Shown here one piece after another: positions 31,259 through 41,598 of a DNA stretch of 64,000 bases. The stretch comes from Amblyomma americanum. Its lineage: Eukaryota > Arthropoda > Arachnida > Ixodida > Ixodidae. The position numbers and the translations under genes are program-made. Numbering within the stretch: position 1 is the first letter of the stretch; every line of letters begins with the position of its first letter. Under the pieces are notes generated by a model. The model saw nothing but the letters and a program-made list of their open reading frames with translations. It had not been told where the DNA came from and made no database searches. The DNA lies in the NCBI RefSeq assembly GCF_052857255.1, contig NC_135507.1:78040850-78104849 (forward strand), read 5' to 3'.

Positions 31259-31584
31259 ACCTGGAAAATGTACAGAGGCGTGCAAGCCGTGTAAGTGCGT
31301 GTCCGTCGCTCGCCACCGCCACTGCCAAACTGCCGAGAGGGGGGGCGTGTCCAGCTGTCTTCTATGTCAGGAGCAGCCCACTGTTGCTGGAACAACTTGA
31401 TGACGGCCGATGCGTGCAGGTGTCAAAAAACAATCCACTCTTTTAACCAATTTGCACAGTCTACGCAGGCGGAAGTAGATTCCCGGGCAACAGCCAGACG
31501 GTCAAAGCAGGAAAGGACCTGGAAAATGTACAGAGGCGTGCAAGCCGTGTAAATGCGTGTCCGTCGCTCGCCACCGCCACTGCC
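31259..31584 (-). repeat. CR1-like 5' UTR, direct repeat with 258-bp period
   Basis: The 68-bp unit at 31259-31326 (ACCTGGAAAATGTACAGAGG through GCCACCGCCACTGCC) recurs at 31517-31584 with one difference. The sequence between the units is unique. Two 5' UTR monomers, the outer one truncated, is a common LINE promoter arrangement. Confidence 0.75.
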
Positions 31585-32902
31585 GCATCAAATTGGCGGT
31601 GAGTGCTCTTCCTCGGTACGCCGTGGCTGAGAAGGTCCCACATGGCCCTTAAGAACAATACACGACACATAACATAAAGATCCCGGATGCTGAAGCCACG
31701 CATGTCGGTGGGCAGGCGAACAAAAACGCTTGCAACGCTCTCTGCGTGTCCATTCCAGAAGAAAGATCCACACGCTGTGGCAGGCCTCTGGAGGACGCGG
31801 TGAGTAGGGCGCGCTATTTTCGCGACTTAGATTAAGGAAGGTATTATGCTTGTTCTGTTAACGCAAGCTCGTTCAGAGAAAGTTAGGTCGAATGATTTTG
31901 CGACTTCGATACGCTGATCAGCCTTGCGTTTTATTTTTATTTCAGGTGGCTCGGGATACTTCACCGAAGGCGAGGAACGTGACACCAAGGACTTTTACGC
32001 CACCTACCCATTGGATATCATCGGCAATTTGGTCATTAAAAGATCCAAAGCGTAAAGCCTGGCTTTTAGCTGGATTGAGACGTGCACCTGACAGGCAACT
32101 GTAAGTGTCAAAGAGGCTCAGAGATGCTCTATAGCTGTCAATGTTTCTAATAAACAGACAAATATCAGCATAAGCTGCAACTTTACCTCGCCCATGCCTG
32201 GGAGAAGAAAGCCCCGTATCTACTTGCAACTTTGAATTTGTTGCAACAGCGGTTCTATGCAAAAGACGAAAATAATTGATGACAGTGGGCAGCCCTGGCG
32301 TATTCCACGGCTCACTGGAATGGGGTCGGTTATCTGATCGTTGACTGCGAGGCTTGCTGCTAAGTCTTTGCACAATGCGTATATCAGACGCCTTGCGAAG
32401 CAAAAGCAGTCTAGAACTTTGAAAACGTAGTCACGCTCAATGCAGTCAAAGGCTTTTTCTTGATCTAGGGAAACAAAAGCTTCTGAAACTTGCGTGCGAG
32501 TGGCAAAAGTATAAATCGCGGGTTAAAGCAAGTGACGAAAAAATTATGCGTCCGGGCCCACAACATGTCTGAGCATTGCTTATTATGTCAGGAAGAGCTT
32601 AAGGTATGCGATCTGCTAATATTGCAGCTAGTATTTTAGAATCGGAGTTCAGCAGGTAGCTAAGACTCCATGCTTTTTGTTCGGACGGCAAACCACCACT
32701 CTTTAGAAGGAGCACTATACGACTCTCGCGAAAAGATTCTGGCCGAAAGATTCCACGGCTCACTGGAATGCGGTCGGTTATCTGATCGTTCACTGCGAGG
32801 CTTGCTGCTAATTCGGTGTGCAACTATCTCAAGACGTCTATCAGACGCCTTGGGAAGCAAAAGCAGTCTAGAACTATGAAAATAATAAGAATAATTACAA
32901 TA

Positions 32903-33147
32903 ACTGGATTTGGGGGAAAGGAAATGGCGCAGTATCTATCTCATATATCGTTGGACACCTGAACCGCGCCGTAAGGGAAGGAATAAAGGAGGGAGTGAAA
33001 GAACAAAGGAAGAGGTGCCCGCCATGGAGGGCTCCGGAATAATTTCGACCGCCTGGGGATCTTTACCATGCACTGACATCGCACAGCACACGGGCGCCTT
33101 AGCGTTTTTCCTCCATAAAAACGCAGCCGCCGTGGTCGGGTTAGAAC
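32903..33147 (-). mobile_element. SINE, head-truncated, inside Tx1-like LINE
   Basis: TGGATTTGGGGGAAAGGAAA at the tail to CCGCCGTGGTCGGGTTAGAA near the B box. It forms a fold-back with 33148-33232. Confidence 0.85.
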
Positions 33148-33232
33148 CGCGGCGGTTGCGTTTTTATGGAGGAAAAACGCTGAGGCGCCCGTGTGCTGTG
33201 CGATGTCAGTGCACGTTAAAGATCTCCAGGTG
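33148..33232 (+). mobile_element. SINE central fragment, opposite orientation
   Basis: CCGCGGCGGTTGCGTTTTTA through GCACGTTAAAGATCTCCAGG. Perfect TT-type hairpin (GCGTTTTT / AAAAACGC). It is the inverted partner of the preceding copy. Confidence 0.85.
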
Positions 33233-35084
33233 AAAAGGTATTCACGCTCAACGTGGTCAAAGGCTTTTTCTTGATCTAGGGAAACCAAAGCTCCCAAAAC
33301 CTGCGCGAAAGTAGCAAAAGTGAACAAATCGCGGTTTAAATCTAGTGACGAAAAATTTGTCTGTCCGGGCACACAACACGTCTGAGCATTGCTTATTATG
33401 TCAAAAAGGCTTACGTTATGCGATGTGCTAGTATTGCAGCTAGTATTTTATAATAGGAGTTCAGGAAGGAGATAGGCCTCCATGCATTTTGATCGGACGG
33501 CAGAAGGAGCACTATACGACTCTCGCGAAAAGATTCCGGCCGAAGCCCTTCGACAAGAAGGGCTTTGAGCATGGACAAAAGATGCACAAGTATCTCCGTG
33601 AAGAAAGTTTTGTAAAAAGCAAGTGGTAGTTGTCTAGCCCGGCTGCAGTGGAGGCGTTCATCTCCTGGAAAACTAGGCGAAGCTCTTGCAGCGTGACAGG
33701 ATTACATAGGCTGTCCAGGCGCTCTTCAGGCATGCAAGCTATGCCTGAGCAAAATGCACGAACAGCTGCATTTAGATCGCTTATGCCTGTGCGCTCAGTT
33801 GTAAAGAGGCTTGTCAAATGTTCAGTAAAGACAGCATTGATGTCATCCGCGCTATCTTACTGTTCACCATTCGGAAGTTCGACAAACGGGAGGGTTGCTC
33901 GACCATCTACGGAACCGTAGCGAACGCTGCTAAGTGCAGCAGGCTCCGCGACTGGTCTACCACTAATATAGGTTTGTGCTGCAGTTCGGGAGCTGAGGCG
34001 GAGCAGGTGTTCATAGAGAGCTTGTAGCTGATTGAGGTAATCCTGCATTGTAAAATTGAGGGGCGCCGCACGCTGCACAATGCGTGCCCTTCGAAGGGTG
34101 TCGTCAATTTCTGCAGTTAAACGTAACTTCCTATTTATGCGAGTTTTGGCCAGCTTGTCACGCCCACTAGCTTTTAAATCGTCCCAGCTGCGTGTTTGAC
34201 CGGGATGACTGCACGGAGGACCGTACTTTCGGGGTCATGCAGTAGTGTCATGATCATTTTCTAAAAATTCTTGGCTGGGGCGGGCAGACGAAAGTGCAGT
34301 CTCACAGATTCTGGGAAATGGTCGGTTATGCGCGAAACATCTGGCGGAAAAACCAGGACATCGCAACTCGTGACATGAGTAGCGAGAATTTGCAGAAAGT
34401 AGAAACGATCGAGCCTGCTCATGTTCGAGCCCCGTTGCCATGTGGCAGGAAACTCGTTACCATGTAGTTCAACCCATGGGTCTATAAGGTTAAAGTTATG
34501 GTTGAGCTGTTTTAAAGTTCGGACACCAGTATACGGCCGGCCTTGCCTGCTACCGCTTACGTCCCTGTAGGAATCCTCGACGCAGGTAAAATCCTCAACA
34601 ATAAAGGTTGGATGACCATGTAGCATGAAAGAATCGAGAGAATAAAAAACTGAGATGTAAAAGAACGTAGGGCTGGAGCGTACACTACAAGCGCTCTAAC
34701 TCCCGTTACATGAAGATTAAAATCCACGGATTGGGTGCGACCATCAACGCCGTACTTGCTGTGGACACCACGGCGGAAATGTGGCTTGAGAAAGACAACT
34801 CCAACGCCAGACATAAAAGAATCCTTAAGTGTAAAAAAGGCATCACCACAAAAACGTCAACAAAAGGACTGAACATCGTACGGGGAACTAAAGTTGCATT
34901 CTTGTAGGAAAAGAATATCCGCGCCGTGTGCTATGGCAAAGCCCACTATCTCCCTCTGTTTATCTACTAGGTTTCAAGAGCCCCGAGTATTCAGAGAAAG
35001 TGGACCGCCTCCATTGTAAGAATAGAACACGCGAATATTCTCGAAACAAGGAAAAAAAGGAAAAACAAAACCTAAGACACTATC

Positions 35085-36393
35085 CTAAGAGGATATGCGC
35101 CCAGTCTGCGTCGGGGCACTAGGGATCTTGTGGGGCTTACTGGTGTTAGGCGAGCTGTCGCTGTCGGTCGTCTCGGGGTGTGCCGGTTTCATGGTATTAT
35201 GGTCGCAGTCCATGGCATCGTCACCCGCTGGTGAACCAACGAGGGGGCCGAGTGGATGTTTCCAGTCCATTTTCTGTGAGTCGGCTAAAAGTCTGCTCAT
35301 GCGCACGTTCTGTGCGACACTAGCCGGCATGTCATGTCTGCCGGTCGGGGTGCCGCGTCCTGTTGCACGGGTGTCACGTCCAGCCGACTGGCGACGTGGC
35401 TCGGTGAAGTCCTGATTGCTGTCACCGCAGGAGCTGGTGCTGGCCTCGCTTGTCGGCGAAGTTGTAGCGACCAGTTGCGGAGTGCTCCCGCCTGTGCCCT
35501 CTCCGCTAGACTCGTCTGATGTGGTTGTCTGGAGTGCAGGGAATTTATCTTCTGGTTCATCGGTGTCCTCGGTTGCGTGTGCATCTTCCTCGCCTATCTT
35601 CTCATCGATAACCAAATCTTCAGGGCCGGAAGCTTGATCTGAATCGCCCCCGGTGGTGTCACCTGGTGCATCTGTAGCAGGCGTGGATACAACCTGCACT
35701 TCAGCAGCCGTGGCTGCCGCGAAAGATCGTGGTCGTACAGTGTCGACAGTGGCGTGGGCCACGGCGCACCTTCCGCATGGCTTTTCACACCCCTCGGTGG
35801 CGTGCCCGGAAACGCCGCACCTCGCGCAGCAGGGGGTGTGGCAATCTCGTCCGATGTGGCCGGCAAGGCGGCATCTTGAACACAACTTTTGCACACCGCT
35901 GTAGTCACACATAACAGTGTGACCTTGAACCGAGATAAAGTTTGGGATCGGGGTTTTCATTTCAATCTTCGCACTCTTATGCCTGCGCCGATTCCAGGCC
36001 GGCCCTTGAAAACAGGCTGATGCATTGCTATACGTTACCGTACGCTTATAAAGCTGCCGCGACTTAAGCGTCAACCACTCATAAACGTGCTCTAAAGAGT
36101 GAGACGTGAACAATCTCGGGTCCAACACTTACTAAAGGTAGGGAAACTCCGTTAAGAAGAATGGCTCAGCTGTTCTTGATCTTTGATGCTGCGCTGTCCG
36201 AAGCAGCCGCAACGCCGAACTTTGCTCCTCCAATTTGCTGGAGGGACTTGACCCCTGTGGGGCTGGTAACAACCTCCAAGGCATAGATGATGTCAATAGT
36301 GCTGCCTTCAGGCGCACGGAGGAAGAAGCAGTGCGCCTTGGGTGGCGGTTCAGCAAATGCCATTGCGTGGCAGGGCGGATCCCTGGCTCCCAC
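35085..36393 (-). pseudogene. Tx1-like ORF1 (zinc-knuckle RNA-binding protein), broken
   Basis: The start MGARDPPCHAMAFAEPPPKA at 36393 is followed by IIYALEVVTSPTGVKSLQQI. A TGA interrupts at about 36166 and the frame shifts near 36128. The remaining 347 codons include IEMKTPIPNFISVQGHTV, then three zinc knuckles: CSRCRLAGHIGRDC, CARCGVSGHATEGC and CGRCAVAHAT. A long acidic, Thr/Ser/Pro-rich tail follows (EKIGEEDAHATEDTDEPED). The stop is at 35085. The order basic domain, knuckles, acidic tail fits Tx1-type ORF1. Confidence 0.8.
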
Positions 36394-36455
36394 GGCACGA
36401 GGCTGTGGTCCCCGGCAGTTGGAATCTGGGCGGAACTCCTGGACTATACGACGGG

Positions 36456-37690
36456 TGGTGGTGGTGAAAACTTTTATTATTCATTGAGAGAGGTGGTGGG
36501 GGTCGTGACCTGAACGGTCACGCCCTTATAATCACTAGGAGGGATGCCTAGTCAGGCACCCCATTGCCGGTTGCCGCCGCCCGGGCGCGCTGCGTTAAGG
36601 CCCTTTGGGCCTCAAGGGTGCAACAGCCGGACTGGTTCGCCTCCCATTCCTCTCGCGTGGGGATTGAGATAGGGGGTAGGGTTGCGTTATGCTGGCAGGG
36701 CCCCACAATGTGATAGGTGTCAGACACCTCCCTAAAGCGTGAGCACCGCCCGTCGAATTGCGGATCCAAATGCTTTAGAGTTACCGGCCACAGCATCATG
36801 TTAGTGAGCAGGCGCAGGAGTACCCGCTCTTTGGCCTTCCGCAGCACTATGCACGGGGTGGAAGAGTTTGGTGCTTGGATTTGCAATAATCGCATATTTC
36901 CTTAAAAGTGTAAACCGGATTGAAATCGGAGTCCTGGTCAGCGTCGGATCCCGTGGGAAATGCCTGGAAAGAGAGCGGGCGGGCGGCGGCGTCGGCTGCT
37001 TCGTTTCCGCGGAGGCCTTGTTGACCTTGAGCCCACACGAGAGATCGGTGCGCAGGATCAGAGTCTCGGCTACAATTTTGTAGATGCGATAAGCCAGGGG
37101 AGTAGCCCACCCTTGCTCGACGTTTTGACAAGCGCCTCGCGAGTCGGTGATTATGTATTTGGAGCAAGAGTCAGAAGCTTCCAGCGCGATGACAACCTCC
37201 TCTGCGTGAATTGCTCACTGGGCCTTGAAAGTAGGGCCGTCTACTGTTTTGCCCCCGTGGACGACCGCGGCCGTGTACCATCCCCTGGGGTCCGGGCCGG
37301 GGCGTCCACGTAGAATACTCCTGGTTTTCTCCCAAAATGGCGGTGCAAGGCTTCCGCTCGCGCCAGGCGCCTGCCAATATGGTCCTCTTTGGACATGTTG
37401 GTGGGGACAGGCCGCACGTGGAGGGCTCGTTTCCAGTTTACGGGAAGGCGGCATCTCTCCTCTGTGAATTGGGTGTGCTGTATGTGAAGACGGGCTTGTA
37501 GGCGGCGACCCGACCCTGTATTTGTAGACGAGAGTATTGGTTGTTGAGGTGGGCCTCCCGAAGCTCCCTGAAAGCGTTCACCATCCCCAGTGCCATGTTG
37601 TTGCTGGTAGAAGTAGAGACCGGGAGGTCCAGCGATCGTTTTATGATTTTGCGGAGGATGACCTAAAGGGCATCCTCTTGCTGTTTCCGG
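36456..37690 (-). pseudogene. LINE 3' half (RNase H and C-terminus), I superclade
   Basis: RNase H pieces are present: FYVDAP-like reading near 37300 and, at 37050-36980, SLVWAQGQQGLRGNEAADAAAR, which ends the domain. The C-terminal part at 36895-36548 reads LRKAKERVLLRLLTN, KHLDPQFDGRCSRF, SDTYHIVGPC and EEWEANQSGCC, ending GNGVPD. The 3' end is AATAAAAGTTTTC plus CACC units at 36456-36480. Relatives: 43440-44460 and 45196-45665. Truncated at the 5' side near 37690. Confidence 0.75.
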
Positions 37691-37856
37691 CGGGCGGAAT
37701 CAAGAATGCGCCTTGAAGCTGAAAATCGCGGCACAAACGGGCAGAATAACTACACTGATAGCCACTAACCCAGCACCAGGTAAGTATTTAAAAGTCAGAA
37801 ATGAACGTATCCATGAAGCCGAACGCTTGCTCACCGCAAATGCAGCCGGTGCTTAC
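37691..37856. other. No recognisable feature
   Basis: Short spacer between the LINE fragment and duplication copy B. Confidence 0.4.
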
Positions 37857-38103
37857 ATGGTTAGGCGCCGCTAGCTAATGCATTCAGCGCACAAAAAGAT
37901 AGTGGTCCAGTAAGACGGTTCTGCTCAACAAATTCAACGTTTAAGTGGAACCCCAGCTTGCGTCCAACGCTGATTGCGTACTGGCGGCGTAGCCTCGAAG
38001 TTTTAATCAATGTCAAATTAGAATCTGAGATTTAGGCGAAGCGGAGACGATATTTTTACTCTTCATTTTGCTTCACCCTGTCGACGGCGAATTATATTAA
38101 TAA

Positions 38104-38384
38104 TAATAATTGGTTTTGGGGGAAAGGAAATGGCGCAGTATCTGTCTGATATATCGTTGGACACCTGAACCGCGCGGTAAGGGAAGGGTAAAGGAGGGGG
38201 TGAAAGAAGAAAGGAAAAGAGGTGCCGTAGTGGAGGGCGCCGGAATAATTTCGACCACATGGGGATCTTTAACGTGTACTGACATCGCACAGCGCACGGG
38301 CGCCTTAGCGTTTTTCCTCCATAAAAATGTAGCCGCCGCGGTCGGGTTCGAACCCGGGAACTCCGGATCTGTAGTCGAGCGCCC
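38104..38384 (-). mobile_element. SINE interrupted by a later SINE (part 1)
   Basis: AATTGGTTTTGGGGGAAAGG at the tail to CTCCGGATCTGTAGTCGAGC at the head. Its last head bases are at 38657-38694. Confidence 0.9.
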
Positions 38385-38656
38385 GGAGTTCCCGGGTTCG
38401 AACTCGACCGCGGCGGCTGCGTTTTTATGGAGGAAAAACGACAAGGCGCCCGTGTGCTGTGCGATGTCAGTGCACGTTAAAAATCCCCAGGTGGTCGAAA
38501 TTATTCCGGAGCCCTCCACTACGGCACTTCCTTCTTCCTTTCTTCTTTCACTCCCTCCCTTGTCCCTTCCCTAACGGCGCGGTTCAGGTGTCCAACGATA
38601 TATGAGACAGATACTGCGCCATTTCCTTTCCCCAAAAAACCAATTATTATTATTAT
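38385..38656 (+). mobile_element. SINE, 5'-truncated, nested in another SINE
   Basis: Begins GGAGTTCCCGGGTTCGAACT just before the B box and ends with (ATT)n. The 13-bp duplication TAGTCGAGCGCCC lies at 38372-38384 and 38657-38669 and is part of the outer SINE head. Confidence 0.95.
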
Positions 38657-38694
38657 TAGTCGAGCGCCCTAACCACTGAGCCACCGCGGCGGGG
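38657..38694 (-). mobile_element. SINE head, remainder of the interrupted copy (part 2)
   Basis: TAACCACTGAGCCACCGCGG completes the 38104-38384 element. Confidence 0.9.
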
Positions 38695-38850
38695 CAGACA
38701 TAATAAAAAACGACCGTGTGCTGTGCAATGAAAATTGGCCTTTGAAAAGTGGGCTGTTTGAGGAAAGGAAACAGTGCAAGAATTGCCTAATCTCGGTGGA
38801 CACCCCAACCGCACCGTAAGAGAAAGGAGGGAAGTCATAGTGAGAGAGGA
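38695..38850 (-). mobile_element. Old shared SINE, 3' part
   Basis: TTTGAGGAAAGGAAACAGTG and CGCACCGTAAGAGAAAGGAG match the reversed 1740-1850 of copy A. It is the 3' part of the old SINE that continues at 39118-39175 and 39505-39610. Confidence 0.65.
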
Positions 38851-38861
38851 ATAATAATAAT

Positions 38862-39109
38862 AATAATAATAATTGGTTTTTGGTGGAAAGGAAATGGCGC
38901 AGTATCTGTCTCATATATCGTTGGACACCTGAACCGCGCCGTAAGGGAAGGGATAAAGGAGGGAGTGAAAGAAGAGAGGAACAAATAGGTCCGTAGTGGA
39001 GGGCTCCGGAATAATTTCGACCACCTGGGGATATTTAACGTGCACTGACATCGCACAGCACACGGGCGCCTTAGCGTTTTTCCTCCATAAAAACGCAGCC
39101 GCCGCGGTC
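38862..39109 (-). mobile_element. SINE, head-truncated
   Basis: (AAT)n tail at 38851-38870, GGAAAGGAAATGGCGCAGTA and CAGCCGCCGCGGTCGG at the end. It was inserted inside the old SINE of copy B. Confidence 0.88.
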
Positions 39110-39117
39110 GGAAATAG

Positions 39118-39175
39118 AGTTTCCGTAGTGGAGGGCTCCTGAATTATTTTGACCACGGGTGGATCTCTGAACTGC
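39118..39175 (-). mobile_element. Old shared SINE, central part
   Basis: CCGTAGTGGAGGGCTCCTGA through TGGATCTCTGAACTGC. It is continued at 39505 after the nested SINE. Confidence 0.75.
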
Positions 39176-39185
39176 ATTGACATCG

Positions 39186-39494
39186 CCGCGGTGGCTCAGT
39201 GGTTAGGGCGCTCGACTACTGATCCGGAGTTCCCGGGTTCAAACCCGACCCCGGCGGCTGCGTTTTTATGGAGGAAAAACGCTAAGGCGCCCGTGTGCTG
39301 TGCGATGTCAGCGCACGTTAAAGATCCCCATGTGGTCGAAATTATTCCGCAGCCCTCCACTACGGCACCTATTTCTTCCTTTCTTCTTTCACTCCCTCCT
39401 TCATCCCTTCTCTTACGGCGCGGTTCAGGTGTCCAACGATATATGAGACAGATACTGCGTCATTTCCTTTCCCCCAAAACATATTATTATTATT
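39186..39494 (+). mobile_element. SINE nested in the old SINE
   Basis: Near-consensus full copy: CCGCGGTGGCTCAGTGGTTA, TT-type hairpin, ACTGCGTCATTTCC, (ATT)n. The 10-bp duplication ATTGACATCG is at 39176-39185 and 39495-39504. Confidence 0.94.
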
Positions 39495-39504
39495 ATTGAC
39501 ATCG

Positions 39505-39610
39505 CACAGCACACGAGCGCCTTTCGAATTTTGGCTCCATTGAAACGCTGCCTTAGCCGACTGGATTATCCAGTTTCCTCTGGCGCAGCAGTCGAGTGCC
39601 CTTATCACTG
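39505..39610 (-). mobile_element. Old shared SINE, head part
   Basis: CACAGCACACGAGCGCCTTT, a decayed hairpin (GGCTCCATTGAAACGC) and TTATCACTGAGGGGCC; equals the reversed 1536-1660. Confidence 0.75.
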
Positions 39611-40314
39611 AGGGGCCGAAGCATCGTGGACTTGGACTGCAGAATTCTTCGTCACACTTGTCTCATATGCACATTGAAAGACATTGTGTCTGCCTCTTAC
39701 ATCCTCACATTAACTTTCAGTTGTTTAGACATGTGGATTGCTGCTTTAAACCATTTGAGTTAAGGACCAATAGATCTATAGCGCAAATCCTCAACTGCTA
39801 CGTGAGTGATATAATCCTGAGCTTATCATGCAAAGGTTGCATTCAGTCATTGAAAGCTGTATTATTGCAGATCACTGAACCTGAACGTCTACAATGCATG
39901 TAGCGAAGCTAGGTGGTTCACCACGGATGAAAGGAAAATTTCTTTAATGGCAAGTTTTGCAGCCGAGAACAAGACGCGAGTTGCCATCTGTCCCTGCGTG
40001 GTTTGTGTTCATCCAACAAAAATAGCTCGAAACTTAATTTCTTTAAGCATGGCATGTTCAATGGTTTAGTGACTGTATTCAGCTGTTTGGAGTATTACTC
40101 AGTTGAGGCTGGCAGTAGGCGATTCTAGAAATTACAGTAAAGACAATGCACCTCTTTCACTCTTCATGCTTCAGAAATCAGTCTGATCTTGCACGTTAGG
40201 AATTCTATAAGAAAAAAATGCGCTTTTTTGCTGGATTTTTAGCTGAGCAAAAGCACTGAACGAAGCACAGGCAAAGGAAATAAAGATGCACATGGCACAC
40301 AATATGAAATTTCG

Positions 40315-41595
40315 ATTTTTAGTATGGGCTATTGTTCAAAGTATTCCACATGTGAATCAAATTAATTTTTAACCGGGTTGTGGTTCTATTGGGCTGAAGG
40401 TTTAAACAATGCCGAATCGGAAAACAATTCCGACTACCAACAGGGTGCGAACACCATTCCGTTCGTAATAATGCTCTGGGTTTTGGCACTGGCAGTCATC
40501 ATTATCAGTTTTTTGTGTTCAAAATTTCCTGCAACGCCTCCCGTTCATTAATGAGCAAGAAATTAGCGCTGAGTGCTGAAAATACTCTACAGGTAATAAA
40601 AAAGTTCAAGACAGATTTCCTATGCCACAGACAACGGGATAATTTGAAGAATTTCTCGGTACCAGAGTAGCACAGCTTGCAGTTTGAGGAATCTTAGAAT
40701 TTCGTTGACGAAAGAAGGTGGCTGGCCTTCCTAAGGGCGACTGGCTGTGACCCATGTTCACACCTTGAACAAAGTGATAAAGATATACGCAGAATATAAG
40801 CAATCGCTATATTGTCCTGCGCGTAGTAGGAGAAAACGTTTCACTTATTTGAATCCACAGGAGTCCCGTGGTCATTGGCTTTCCAGTGTTTAAAAGATTA
40901 TTATGTAAAACTGCTGAAAAATTTAACTATAGCGGCCTTATAGGTACAGTATACATCCGTAAGGGAAGTGATAAATTCAAGTCAGAAAGGACGTCAGTCC
41001 AGGGTGACAGTGTCTATTCAGTACTATTCATCGTGCGTTAAAATTATATATTCAGGACCGTGGACTGAGAAGCGTTAGCGGTACAAGCTGATCGGTAATA
41101 GTCGGGCAATTCCCGATGGGCTGATCACAGTGCGTTGATAAGTAGCTTTGGGGTCTGATAGCAAAGCAAGATCGAGTACCCAGACAGGCAAAGTAGAAAG
41201 GTGGCCCTTGAAAATATATTACAGAGATGTACAAAGTTTTTTTCAGTACTCTCAGAAGGGCAGAGTGTCTTATTTTTGTATGCGAAACATGAATGTATAT
41301 ACTAATGGCAGACAGCCGCTCATTATGGCCGCGCGGTAGAAATAACCAGGAAAATAAAAATTTTTAATTTTGCCTCGTGTATTTAGCAGCAACTCTCTGG
41401 TCTGGAATAGCTCATTTCCAGTATCTTTCACGACAAAAGCATTAAATATTTTTATCTTTCCCTCACTCACATAAGAAGCGGAAACATTGCCTATACTTAC
41501 GAAAAGCCTTGGAGTTAGGCTGCGGGCAGCACAGCGGGCCATGTAAATCAAAATGATAGATGCACCGTTAAGACATATGAAGAAAGGAGTATTGT
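40315..41595. other. No recognisable feature
   Basis: AT-rich DNA, no supported ORF or repeat partner. Confidence 0.45.
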
Positions 41596-41598
41596 CAA

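Larger units (their letters stand above)
24185..31585 (-). mobile_element. CR1-like LINE, interrupted by a DNA transposon and a SINE
   Basis: On the minus strand: 5' UTR with a repeated unit (31585-31180), ORF1 with PHD-type finger (31177-29960), a 41-base gap, ORF2 with endonuclease and RT (29918 to 24404), and a 3' UTR ending in ATT units at 24185-24225. After removing the inserts (27255-29838 and 30487-30756 with their duplications) it is about 4.5 kb. It lacks RNase H, as expected for CR1/L2 types. It lies inside the Tx1-like LINE; no clear target duplication was found. Confidence 0.82.
31588..35040 (-). pseudogene. Tx1-like ORF2 (endonuclease and RT), broken
   Basis: Endonuclease: GVGVVFLKPHF, YGVDGRTQSVDFNLH, RALVVYAPAL (34800-34660), then FIVEDFTCVEDSYRDV, NLIDPWVELHG, SRLDRFYF, RITDHFPESV (34600-34270). 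RT: NASTAAGLDNYHLLF (33630), LLKSGGLPSEQ and YLLNSDSKILA (32700-32620), LVSLDQEKAFDHVEREYL (33280-33230), GKVAAYADICLFI (32180; the usual YADD has lost one Asp) and GARLNPAKSQALRFGS. Part of the order is repeated: ISRKPRS and NDQITDR sequences appear at both 32340 and 32800, suggesting an internal duplication. Post-RT: IFLLEWT and FSIRDLYVMCRVLF. Confidence 0.78.
31586..36400 (-). mobile_element. Tx1/L1-like LINE, main part
   Basis: Minus strand: ORF1 with CCHC knuckles (36393-35085), ORF2 with endonuclease (about 34900-34250), RT (33800-31950) and a post-RT region up to 31588. It is then cut by the CR1-like LINE; the C-terminus is at 23600-24184. The RT has L1/Tx1 features (SLSYLLNSDSKILAAILADR). 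Damage is heavy: many stops, frameshifts and a SINE fold-back at 32903-33232. Confidence 0.8.
37857..40314 (-). repeat. Inverted-duplication copy B (partner at 837-2510)
   Basis: The reverse complement reads collinearly with 837-2510, including the old SINE common to both. This copy has gained four SINEs that copy A lacks: 38104-38694 (a SINE with another inside it), 38862-39109 and 39186-39494. The pairs 39815-40314 with 837-1345, and 37857-38042 with 2320-2505, are the clearest. Confidence 0.8.

Noticed and set aside
31259..31584. CRISPR-like or satellite array
   Set aside because: Only two units 258 bp apart, explained as LINE 5' UTR repetition.
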